In this document: one piece after another, positions 31,130 to 37,293 of the stretch
How the letters are laid out: each line of letters opens with the position of its first letter
How positions within the stretch are numbered: position 1 is the first letter of the stretch
From: CAYTSA01 sp964440345
GTDB taxonomy: Bacteria; Desulfobacterota; Desulfovibrionia; Desulfovibrionales; Desulfovibrionaceae
Length of the DNA stretch: 38,874 bases
NCBI GenBank assembly: GCA_964440345.1
Contig: CAYTSA010000027.1
Coordinates: 1-38,874 of the forward strand
Reading direction: 5' to 3'
Position numbers and translations under genes: made by a program
Notes under the pieces: model-generated
Seen by the model: only the letters and a program-made list of their open reading frames with translations
Databases searched by the model: none
Told to the model about the DNA's origin: nothing

Positions 31130-31420
31130 TTAATCCCCTTGTTCGTGTGATTCTTTCAATTCAATGGCTCTTGCAAGGAGTCGGAGATACACCCCTTTGA
31201 CTTTCTGGCCGCTTTTTACGGGAATATCAAATCCTCCATCCGGCCCATAGTCGGGGTGCCCTCTAAGTGCAGGATCTTTGACTCTGAAATGCGAGCCACT
31301 GGGTTGATTTTTAAGCAAGCCCGGAAAGAAATACTCAACAATTGCACAGACTTCTTCAACTGGAGCTTCCTTTGGGGGGGTATTGGCCCATTTTTCAAGC
31401 TTCTTTTTCCGTTTGCTCAA
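31130..31420 (-). CDS. hicA: HicA-family mRNA interferase toxin
   Basis: A 96-residue toxin, first gene of the operon. It has the HicA core: a helix (VEEVCAIVEYFFPG), then SGSHFRVKDP with the presumed catalytic H44, a Pro-containing strand GGFDIPVKSGQKVKGVYLRLL and a C-terminal helix. HicA binds and cleaves mRNA through a double-stranded-RNA-binding-like fold. It is somewhat longer than classical HicA (about 60-80 residues) owing to a basic N-terminus (SKRKKKLEK). The start codon is TTG with a poor ribosome-binding site, which would keep toxin translation low. The promoter and operator lie directly upstream. Confidence 0.85.
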   Translation of the reverse strand: MSKRKKKLEKWANTPPKEAPVEEVCAIVEYFFPGLLKNQPSGSHFRVKDPALRGHPDYGPDGGFDIPVKSGQKVKGVYLRLLARAIELKESHEQGD

Positions 31421-31437
31421 TGACTCGGCCCCTAATG

Positions 31438-31472
31438 CTACTACCAGTAGTAGTATCGGATGTGTTTGTCAA
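31438..31472 (-). promoter_or_regulatory. Promoter and palindromic operator of hicA-hicB-secB
   Basis: On the minus strand TTGACA (31472-31467), a 17-bp spacer and TACTGG (31449-31444) form a promoter. The -10 is buried in a perfect inverted repeat CTACTAC-CA-GTAGTAG (31438-31453), a likely binding site for the ribbon-helix-helix domain of HicB and thus for autoregulation. The leader to the TTG start is under 20 nt. Confidence 0.6.
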
Positions 31473-31864
31473 CGTCTTGGGGGTAATTTTCCACATGTCG
31501 ATATTATCCTGATAGCAAACTCGTCAAAAGGGGGCAACGATAAATATTTTCTTATTTTAGTTAGTTTCTTGTCGTTGACAACTCCAGGAGGCTTTCTTAT
31601 TGCCAAGCGCCACTGATTGTCTAATATGAAATTGTTCTTCCCATCTATCCGACGGCAAATCCCCGTTTGTTTTCAAAATCACTTCCCTGCCACCAGCAGC
31701 CAACTAACTATCCGCGTTGGGCCGCCATCGGTCCCCACCTGTCAGTCCTGAGCGATTACTCGAAGTGAAAACCTGCGCCGAAGCGCCGCTTACAGCCAGC
31801 ATGAGACTACTCATACGTCTTGCATCAATTGACTGGCCGCCCTTCATCGAGTATTTAGACAATC
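31473..31864. other. Intergenic, no supported gene
   Basis: AT-rich on the left and mixed on the right, consistent with the edge of the island. Short open frames here (for example one ending LTTPGGFLIAKRH at 31616) have no ribosome-binding site or family resemblance. No clear promoter for vapBC was found. Confidence 0.5.
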
Positions 31865-32107
31865 ATGAAGACAACCATAGAAATTGCAGACGAATTGCTC
31901 TTACAAGCGCACAAGTTGGCCGAGAGGGAAAATGTCTCCATCAACTCGCTAGTGGAAAGCGGTTTGCGCATGGCCCTTTGCGAGCACGAGAAAATGTCGT
32001 CATTCAAACTGCGAGACGCCAGCGTTGGCGGGGAAGGCCTTCACCCCGAAACCCAGGGGCTGGATTGGGACGGCCTGCGAGACATGATATATGAGGACCG
32101 CGGCTGA
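31865..32107 (+). CDS. vapB: VapB-type antitoxin (DUF2191-like)
   Basis: An 80-residue antitoxin. The N-terminus MKTTIEIADELLLQAHKLA, then ERENVSINSLVESGLRMAL, is a ribbon-helix-helix of the VapB/DUF2191 type, followed by a C-terminal toxin-binding tail ending GLDWDGLRDMIYEDRG, a standard end for this family. Its TGA stop shares its last base with the ATG of the PIN-domain gene, the usual coupling of vapBC. The toxin gene is broken, so this may be an orphan antitoxin. Confidence 0.85.
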   Translation: MKTTIEIADELLLQAHKLAERENVSINSLVESGLRMALCEHEKMSSFKLRDASVGGEGLHPETQGLDWDGLRDMIYEDRG

Positions 32108-32549
32108 TGATAGCAGTGGACACGAATATCCTTGTCCATGCGCACAGAAGGGATTCACGAACGCACATTCAAGCCAGCTCTATAGTCAGAAAACTTGCAG
32201 AAGGAAACTCTGCATGGGCAATTCCCTGGCCCTGCATTAGCGAGTTCCTTTCCGCTGTAACCCGGCCAAAGTATTTCAAACCGCCCACACTCCAGCTGAA
32301 GCTGTAGACCAGGTGGACGCTTGGCTGGGCTCTCCGGCGTTGATTCTGCTTCATGAAAACGAATCTTATTGGTTCACGCTGAAACAACTTGTGGCGGCTT
32401 CCAACGTCGCCGGCGGCCGCGTTCACGACGCGCGCATTGCGGCCCTTTGCATGAGTCACAGCGTTACCGAATTGTGGACCATGGACCGCGACTTCGGTCT
32501 TTTTCCCCAGTTGAACGCGCGCAATCCCTTTGCACCGCCCGCCAGTTAG
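32107..32549 (+). pseudogene. vapC: VapC-type PIN-domain toxin, frameshifted
   Basis: The N-terminal part (32107-32307) has the first acidic residue in MIAVDTN and the second in CISEFLSAVTRP; the C-terminal part continues in the next frame with RVHDARIAAL and TMDRDFGLFP, supplying the remaining acidic residues. Reading across 32285-32292 with one base restored gives continuous text (KPPTPAEAVDQVDAWLGSPA). So a single base is missing; all four acidic residues of the PIN site survive. Either a recent inactivation or a sequencing error. Intact, it would be an RNase paired with the upstream VapB. Confidence 0.85.
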
Positions 32550-32556
32550 CCTTTCT

Positions 32557-33507
32557 TCACGACACCTTATCCACGCTGACAGGCCCGCGCAGCTGGGCCA
32601 GGGCGGCAGGCGCCAGACGCGTTTCGAAGACGTCTTCATTCTCCCGAAACGTCCTGGGCAGATGTAGCCACGGCGTCGTGGGGCTGTGATGATGCTGCCG
32701 GTGGTGGTTGAAATGCAGATAGAACCAGCTGAGCGGCGCAGAAAGTTGCACATTGAGCCCATACCGGACATCGCTCGCCGGAGTGTCGTAATGCGGCAGG
32801 TTGTTGGCAAAAGAGACCAGAAACCCACGGGCAGCCAGAAAACCCAGCAAAGCCGGCCAGTACGGGCCGTAAGCCCACAGGCCAAGAAAGAGCAGTGCAA
32901 AAAATGCTGCGCCCTCCATTCGGGCCCGGCGCACGGCTGCGTCCGTGGCCAGTTGCTTCAAGGCCAGCTCCCGCAAGGCGTTCTGTTTTTCGTCTGCCGA
33001 ATCCAGGAGCTTGCGCACAAAGAAAATCACGACCCGCCGACCGGCAAAAAATACGAAATAGGTCAGAAACTCTTGAACATACAACCCGCCAAAAATGTTC
33101 CAATAGTAGGATATGGCGGCCTTACGTCGAGACGTCTGTTCCGGGTCGTACAGCTCCGCGCGGTCGAACAGGGCTCCGTTGAACCGGTGGTGCTGCAGAT
33201 GGCCAAAGCGGACCAGGTCGTAAGGCGCGCCGAAACAGACCGCCATCACCCGGCCCATGGCGTCGTTCCATTGCCTGTTTGGATGCATGTTCATGTGGAA
33301 GGCTTCGTGGGTGAAATACCACAGCGTGTTGGCGGAAAACGCCGCCGGAACAAGCGTGAGCAGCCACCAAGGACTGGCCGGGAGCAGCAGCAGCGGCAAC
33401 AGCAGAAAACTGTACGCCGTGAGCAGGACAAACCCAGCGGCTATGATCAAATTCACGGTTTTGGGGATATTGTCGGTTTTTGGTATGGGCTGTGTCATGT
33501 TCACCAT
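32557..33507 (-). CDS. Fatty-acid desaturase family protein
   Basis: A 316-residue membrane protein with the three histidine boxes of the membrane di-iron desaturases: H67-EAF-H71, H103-LQ-HH107 and H269-RQ-HH273. Hydrophobic segments at about 17-60, 145-165 and 198-235 support the usual topology. An oxygen-dependent enzyme in an otherwise anaerobe-like genome is notable; hydroxylase, ketolase or desaturase activity cannot be separated by sequence alone. The start is uncertain (33507, or the ATG at 33498); neither has a good ribosome-binding site. It lies 44 nt downstream of the ferritin-like gene on the same strand and may be co-transcribed. Confidence 0.85.
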   Translation of the reverse strand: MVNMTQPIPKTDNIPKTVNLIIAAGFVLLTAYSFLLLPLLLLPASPWWLLTLVPAAFSANTLWYFTHEAFHMNMHPNRQWNDAMGRVMAVCFGAPYDLVRFGHLQHHRFNGALFDRAELYDPEQTSRRKAAISYYWNIFGGLYVQEFLTYFVFFAGRRVVIFFVRKLLDSADEKQNALRELALKQLATDAAVRRARMEGAAFFALLFLGLWAYGPYWPALLGFLAARGFLVSFANNLPHYDTPASDVRYGLNVQLSAPLSWFYLHFNHHRQHHHSPTTPWLHLPRTFRENEDVFETRLAPAALAQLRGPVSVDKVS

Positions 33508-33551
33508 ACTGCGGCCGAGGCAGGGCGCCGCCTGCCCCGGCCGCTCACGGG

Positions 33552-33842
33552 CTAGTGTTCTTCCAGCTCGGTGATTTCGCCTTCGGTGAAGAGATAGGTT
33601 TTCATCTCCTCGTCCCAGCCGTCCATGTTCCGGCGCAGCCATTCCAGAGTCATGACCGCGTGTTCGATTTCCTCGTCCCGGTTGTGGGCCAGAATTTTTT
33701 TCAGGCCCTCGTCAGAGCATGTGGCCACGCGCTGGTGATACCAGTCTACGGCCTCCACTTCTTCTTTCAGGCTGTTCAGGGCCCGGAAAATGTCCCGGTC
33801 CTTGGGGCTCAACTCACCTACGGGTTCATGGTATTCTGCCAT
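33552..33842 (-). CDS. Encapsulated-ferritin-type (EncFtn) protein without cargo tail
   Basis: A 96-residue two-helix ferritin-like protein. Its text LNSLKEEVEAVDWYHQRV and AHNRDEEIEHAVMTLEWLRR closely resembles Rhodospirillum rubrum EncFtn. Counting from the outer ATG at 33854, E32, Y39, E62 and H65 coincide with the EncFtn ferroxidase ligands, and E31, E34 and W38 with the entry site. The inner ATG at 33842 is the likelier start because GGAGG lies 5 nt upstream, inside the longer frame. The protein ends TEGEITELEEH, so the long C-terminal encapsulin-targeting tail is missing, and no encapsulin shell gene is in the window. Probably stores or oxidises iron on its own. Divergent from superoxide reductase. 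Confidence 0.88.
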   Translation of the reverse strand: MAEYHEPVGELSPKDRDIFRALNSLKEEVEAVDWYHQRVATCSDEGLKKILAHNRDEEIEHAVMTLEWLRRNMDGWDEEMKTYLFTEGEITELEEH

Positions 33843-33916
33843 TTTTTCCTCCATATGTTCGCTACATTTTTATGCATCTTTTTCACGTTACCACCAGAAT
33901 ACGCATCTGCCAACCA

Positions 33917-33940
33917 TGACAAAATGATTGACAAAATGAT
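33917..33940. promoter_or_regulatory. Tandem 12-bp repeat upstream of the superoxide reductase promoter
   Basis: TGACAAAATGAT occurs twice head to tail (33917-33928 and 33929-33940), followed by TATTT. The AATGAT units recall half-sites of Fur-type operators. It lies in the 217-bp gap shared by two divergent iron/oxygen genes. Confidence 0.45.
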
Positions 33941-33957
33941 TATTTACCTGTCTCCAC

Positions 33958-34008
33958 TTTACAGCTCCTTCCCCTGCCTGTATAAAATGAATACTTGAGA
34001 ATGTTCTC
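33958..34008 (+). promoter_or_regulatory. Superoxide reductase promoter with palindrome at the start site
   Basis: TTTACA (33958-33963), 17-bp spacer, TATAAA (33981-33986). The predicted start near 33993 is followed at once by the palindrome GAGAA-TG-TTCTC (33997-34008), placed where a repressor would block initiation. A small hairpin CGCTG-CACG-CAGCG (34008-34021) follows in the leader. Confidence 0.6.
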
Positions 34009-34059
34009 GCTGCACGCAGCGACGCACTAAGACACCATAACACATTGGAGGGTTCTTCC

Positions 34060-34452
34060 ATGGCAGTAGCTGACCTGATCAAGACCGACAACTGGAAAAA
34101 TGAAAAGCACGTGCCCGCTATTGAATGCGACAGCCAGGTGGAGGCCGACGCCTTTTTCCCCGTGAAAGTAACTTTGGGAAAAGAAATCGCACACCCTAAC
34201 ACCACCGAACACCACATCCGCTGGATTCGCGTGTACTTTCTGCCCGAAGGCGGAAAATTCGCTCATGAAATCGGCAGCTTTGAATTCTCAGCCCATGGCG
34301 AATCCGCCGCCGGCGCTAACGAAGGCCCGGTCTACACAGGCCACGAAGTGACCTGCGCCATGAAAACCAAAGAACCCGGCGTGCTCACCGCGGTGGCTTA
34401 CTGCAACATCCACGGCCTGTGGGAAAACTCCCAAGAAATCAGCCTGAAGTAA
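34060..34452 (+). CDS. Superoxide reductase, one-iron (neelaredoxin) type
   Basis: A 130-residue enzyme that reduces superoxide to peroxide without forming oxygen, typical of anaerobes. The iron-site ligands are all visible: H17 (EKHVPAIE, with E15 as sixth ligand in the oxidised state), H45 (AHPNTTEHH), H51, C115 and H118 (YCNIHGLW). The N-terminal desulforedoxin domain of two-iron desulfoferrodoxin is absent. GGAGGG 7 nt before the ATG fixes the start; a short in-frame extension upstream is not needed. Its own promoter precedes it and a palindromic repeat plus a terminator follow, so it is monocistronic. Confidence 0.95.
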   Translation: MAVADLIKTDNWKNEKHVPAIECDSQVEADAFFPVKVTLGKEIAHPNTTEHHIRWIRVYFLPEGGKFAHEIGSFEFSAHGESAAGANEGPVYTGHEVTCAMKTKEPGVLTAVAYCNIHGLWENSQEISLK

Positions 34453-34464
34453 CCAACAACTATA

Positions 34465-34526
34465 GCATTTCACGGCAATGATTTGCAAGCAAATCCTTGC
34501 AGAGCATTTCAACTGTGAAATGCTCT
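34465..34526 (+). repeat. Dispersed palindromic repeat, copy 2
   Basis: GCATTTCAC (34465-34473) and GTGAAATGC (34515-34523) as outer arms, GATTTGC-AA-GCAAATC (34480-34495) inside, and at the right end an 11-bp stem AGAGCATTTCA/TGAAATGCTCT (34501-34526). Near-identical to the reverse complement of 11692-11755. Confidence 0.75.
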
Positions 34527-34543
34527 AGCGCACAACTCTTGCT

Positions 34544-34575
34544 GAGCCGCTCTGTTTGTTGAGCGGCTCTTTTTT
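34544..34575 (+). terminator. Rho-independent terminator of superoxide reductase
   Basis: Perfect 9-bp stem GAGCCGCTC (34544-34552) with GAGCGGCTC (34561-34569), then six T. Confidence 0.88.
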
Positions 34576-34659
34576 ATGTGACCAACTTCCGCGGCTGTGC
34601 GTACACCTGGTAAACGCCATGCGGCGAAAACACCAAACACGCCACCACGGAGGTACACC

Positions 34660-35553
34660 ATGTCGTACGCACGCAACGTTTTCTTTCTGGCCCTGATGCT
34701 CACCCTGGCTTTCACCCTGCCCCAACTGGCCTTTGCCTTTGGCCCAGGCGGGGGCAAGGGAAATCCTGGCGGGCCGGGCGATGGGCCAGGCGGCAACGGA
34801 CCGGTCGCGGACATCACCAGCGGAACGCCTTTCACCTATACCGGCGAAGTCATCGAGATGTTCGGCCGCGGCGGCGTCAACCTGGCCACAGCTGACGTCA
34901 ACGCGGACATCATCGGCATGGCGCCCCCGGAATATTGGGACGAGAACGGCGTCACTGCGCCGGAGCTGGGCGACACCATCACGGTGGAGGGCTACGCCGT
35001 GGACTTCAACGAGACGACAAAGAACGTGGCCATGGCCGTGACGGTGGACGGCGCGACCCTGCAGTTGCGGGATTCAGAAACCGGCGAGCCCCTGTGGCGC
35101 AAGGGCGGAGGGTTTGAGGACATCCGCGGGGGCGATTTCTTCGCCTACGCCGGGACTATCATCTCCATGAACCGCCGCTTCGGCGTTACCCTAGCCACGG
35201 ACACGGACGGCGAGGTCTCTGTTTACGGACTGGGCCCGCAATGCTATTGGGAAGAACAAGGCGTATCCTATCCCCAGGTGGACGATTACCTGGAAGCGGA
35301 AGGCTACGTTGTGACCAGAGGCGACATCGTGCGCAACATGTTGAGCGCAGTATCCGTGAACGGCGCGCACCTGCAACTGATGGACACAGACACCGGCCTG
35401 CCTCTGTGGGCTGAAGGACCCTGCGAAGTCGAGCGTCCCGGCGGCGGCGAGCGTCCCGGCGGCGGCGAGCGTCCCGGCGGCGGCGAGCGTCCCGGCCGGC
35501 CGGGCGCAGGTGAATATCCTGGACAAGACGAATGGGCGGAGCAAGCCATCTAA
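34660..35553 (+). CDS. Secreted protein with two related domains and RPGGGE tail
   Basis: A 297-residue exported protein (signal peptide 1-26, LAFA). After a Gly/Pro-rich spacer it carries two copies of one domain of about 90 residues (56-146 and 159-250). Matching text includes FTYTGEVIEM with FAYAGTIISM, VNLATADVNADI with VTLATDTDGEV, YWDENGVTAPELGD with YWEEQGVSYPQVDD, and LQLRDSETGEPLW with LQLMDTDTGLPLW. The beta-rich pattern suggests an OB-like barrel (inference). The C-terminus is a tandem RPGGGE repeat encoded by perfect 18-bp units. GGAGG lies 6 nt before the ATG. I do not recognise the family. It is the first gene of the sigma-factor cluster. Confidence 0.8.
   Translation: MSYARNVFFLALMLTLAFTLPQLAFAFGPGGGKGNPGGPGDGPGGNGPVADITSGTPFTYTGEVIEMFGRGGVNLATADVNADIIGMAPPEYWDENGVTAPELGDTITVEGYAVDFNETTKNVAMAVTVDGATLQLRDSETGEPLWRKGGGFEDIRGGDFFAYAGTIISMNRRFGVTLATDTDGEVSVYGLGPQCYWEEQGVSYPQVDDYLEAEGYVVTRGDIVRNMLSAVSVNGAHLQLMDTDTGLPLWAEGPCEVERPGGGERPGGGERPGGGERPGRPGAGEYPGQDEWAEQAI
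35431..35496 (+). repeat. 18-bp tandem coding repeat
   Basis: Three perfect copies of GAGCGTCCCGGCGGCGGC (35431-35448, 35449-35466, 35467-35484) plus a partial fourth, encoding ERPGGG. Such repeats change copy number readily. Confidence 0.9.
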
Positions 35554-35978
35554 AAACGCACGCTGCGGATGAGGGGTCTGCGGCACAACCGGCGCCAGGG
35601 GACCGTCCTTCCGCGGGCGGTCCCCTGGCGGTGTTCCTGCTGGCCGCAGTAGTGCTGGCCGGCATGCTTGTCATTGGCGCGGGCTGCGCAGGCAAAGCTA
35701 ACCGAAGCCAACTGCCCGCCGGCTGGTCGTGGGTGACCTTTACCTACGCTACGGCAGCAGAATCCATCTGTTTGGGCGGGGATTTCAACAGCTGGGCTAC
35801 GGACGGACCCTGCCTGCAACGCCAAGGCGGCGCGTGGCGGACAACGGCCGCCATGCCCAAAGGCCGGAACAGCTATGCTTTTTTTGTGGACGGCCAGCGC
35901 TGGACGCCTGATCCCGAGGCGCTGATTCAAGAGGACGACGGGTTTGGTCGCACAAACTCCGTGGTGGTTGTCGATTGA
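35532..35978 (+). CDS. CBM48/AMPK-glycogen-binding-like lipoprotein
   Basis: Up to 148 residues. A hydrophobic segment ends in the lipobox VIGAGC (Cys52 counted from the ATG at 35532). The mature part is one CBM48-type domain: LGGDFNSWATDG, then YAFFVDGQRWTPDPEA and DDGFGRTNSVVVV, as in the carbohydrate-binding modules of glycogen-branching enzymes and AMPK beta. The start is uncertain: the ATG at 35532 overlaps the previous gene by 22 nt and gives a long polar N-terminus, while the GTG at 35631 would start right at the hydrophobic core but follows a 13-bp hairpin. The domain is a sister of that in the anti-sigma candidate at 36595. Confidence 0.78.
   Translation: MGGASHLKTHAADEGSAAQPAPGDRPSAGGPLAVFLLAAVVLAGMLVIGAGCAGKANRSQLPAGWSWVTFTYATAAESICLGGDFNSWATDGPCLQRQGGAWRTTAAMPKGRNSYAFFVDGQRWTPDPEALIQEDDGFGRTNSVVVVD
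35593..35630 (+). terminator. Strong 13-bp hairpin, possible attenuator
   Basis: CGCCAGGGGACCG (35593-35605) pairs perfectly with CGGTCCCCTGGCG (35618-35630) around a 12-nt loop. It has no T-run. It lies after the stop of the secreted protein gene and inside the N-terminal coding part of the lipoprotein, if that starts at 35532. Confidence 0.45.
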
Positions 35979-35980
35979 GT

Positions 35981-36009
35981 GTGACCAAACAACCTCCTGT
36001 GCGTATACT
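35981..36009 (+). promoter_or_regulatory. Possible promoter of the ECF sigma gene
   Basis: TATACT (36004-36009) is a good -10; GTGACC (35981-35986) at 17 bp spacing is a weak -35 for sigma-70, and could instead belong to an ECF-type promoter. It lies in the only gap between the lipoprotein and sigma genes. Confidence 0.3.
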
Positions 36010-36053
36010 CTGTAACCATGGCCGGCGGCGACCGGCCTGTTTATGGGACCGGC

Positions 36054-36605
36054 ATGCACCACGACCAGGAGCAACGCGTCATCGCCGCCGTACTGGACGG
36101 CGACGCCGAAGCCTACGGGTTTATCGTGCGCCGCTACGAGCGGCCCATTTACAACCTGATGCGCCGCATGACCGGGTCCGAGGAGGACGCCCTGGATTTA
36201 TCCCAGGAGGCTTTTGTGAAAGCATACCAAAAACTTGAACAGTTCAAGCGCGGCTCGCGGTTCTTCCCGTGGCTCTATTCCATAGGCATGAACACCGCCC
36301 GGGACTTTCTGCGCAAGCGGCGGCCGGACTACAGCTACGACGAAGCCATGGACTCCGGCTCGCCTGCAGACAGCGACACTGAGGCCGAGGCGCTGCAACA
36401 ACTGGATTTGCAAAGAGTGGCCGGGGCCATGGAGCAACTGCCCGTGGAAATGCGCGAGGCCCTGCTGCTGCGCTATCGGGAAGAGCTCTCCTTCGAAGAA
36501 CTCTCCCAAGCCCTGGACGTATCCCTCAGCGGCGCAAAAATGCGGGTCCACCGCGGCCTGGCCAGGCTGCGGGCCATAGTAACGGAGGAAAGCCATGCCG
36601 CATGA
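36054..36605 (+). CDS. ECF sigma factor (RpoE-like)
   Basis: A sigma factor of about 183 residues with region 2 (YERPIYNLMRRMTGSEEDALD, then LSQEAFVKAYQKLEQF and WLYSIGMNTARDFLRKRRP) and region 4 (MEQLPVEMREALLLRYREEL, then the helix-turn-helix SFEELSQALDVSLSGAKMRVHRG in place). The ATG at 36054 fits the family N-terminus; the ATG at 36018 adds 12 residues and would be almost leaderless if the TATACT at 36004 is used. The last 11 nt overlap the next gene, the usual coupling of an ECF sigma with its anti-sigma factor. Targets are unknown, but its own cluster is the first candidate. Confidence 0.93.
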   Translation: MHHDQEQRVIAAVLDGDAEAYGFIVRRYERPIYNLMRRMTGSEEDALDLSQEAFVKAYQKLEQFKRGSRFFPWLYSIGMNTARDFLRKRRPDYSYDEAMDSGSPADSDTEAEALQQLDLQRVAGAMEQLPVEMREALLLRYREELSFEELSQALDVSLSGAKMRVHRGLARLRAIVTEESHAA

Positions 36606-37293
36606 TGGTCCGCCCTATGATGCTGTGAACGCTCAGCTGGCCCAGCGCATTGCGCACATTCAGGACGCTGAACCGCCCAGGGGCGAGAATGATATTCTGG
36701 CCGGCGTCATGAGCCGCATAGAGCCCAAGAAGCCGTCATTGCGCAGACGGCTGGCGCGCTGGCTGGCCCGGCCCATGACCCTGACCGTGCGGCCCTGGCA
36801 CGGCCTGGCCGCCGGAGCCTGCGCCACGGCAGCCCTGGTGCTGGCGCTGCAGGTGGAGCAACCATACCTGTCCGCGCCCATGCAGGCCCAGAACGACGGA
36901 CAGCCGGCCATACAGCCCGCAGCCCAACCAACAGCCCAACCAACAGCCCAACAGGCGCCCCCTCTTGCGCGGGGCAACACTGTGCGCGTGCAGTTCACGC
37001 TGGACCCGGATCATTTTCCCACGACCAAGCCCGGCTCTGTGGCTGTGATGGGCAGCTTCAACAACTGGTCGCCCCAGGATCACGAAATGGTCTATGACGC
37101 GGCAACTGGCCAATGGACCGCCATCGTGGAGATGGAGCGCGGCCGCCACGCTTACGGCTTTTTGGTGGACGGCGAAACAGTCATCCCAGACCCCCAGGCC
37201 CTGTTTTACGGCGACGACGGATTCGGCAACACCAACTCCATCCTGATATTGGAAGGCGGCGGTTCAGGAGACGGCCATGGCAATACAGTTTAA
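36595..37293 (+). CDS. Candidate anti-sigma factor with periplasmic CBM48-like domain
   Basis: A 232-residue single-pass membrane protein. Residues 1-65 are cytoplasmic and helical without the His-x3-Cys-x2-Cys zinc motif of ZAS anti-sigma factors; one membrane segment lies at about 69-86; a Gln/Pro/Ala/Thr linker follows (about 100-122, from repeated CAACCAACAGCC units); and a CBM48-type domain fills 128-220 (VAVMGSFNNWSP; HAYGFLVDGE; DDGFGNTNSILIL). Gene overlap with the ECF sigma (11 nt) and topology support an anti-sigma role, in which the outer domain would sense a glucan or a partner protein. The anti-sigma call is inference from context. Confidence 0.78.
   Translation: MPHDGPPYDAVNAQLAQRIAHIQDAEPPRGENDILAGVMSRIEPKKPSLRRRLARWLARPMTLTVRPWHGLAAGACATAALVLALQVEQPYLSAPMQAQNDGQPAIQPAAQPTAQPTAQQAPPLARGNTVRVQFTLDPDHFPTTKPGSVAVMGSFNNWSPQDHEMVYDAATGQWTAIVEMERGRHAYGFLVDGETVIPDPQALFYGDDGFGNTNSILILEGGGSGDGHGNTV

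Noticed and set aside
29709..32557. Attachment-site duplication of the tRNA-Lys 3' end
   Set aside because: No second copy of the T-arm/acceptor sequence could be seen in the window, and no integrase gene is present.
35569..35640. Alternative start at ATG 35569 for the CBM48-like lipoprotein (MRGLRHNRR...)
   Set aside because: It gives an attractive basic N-terminus but is in a different frame from the lipobox and domain; a frameshift would have to be assumed.
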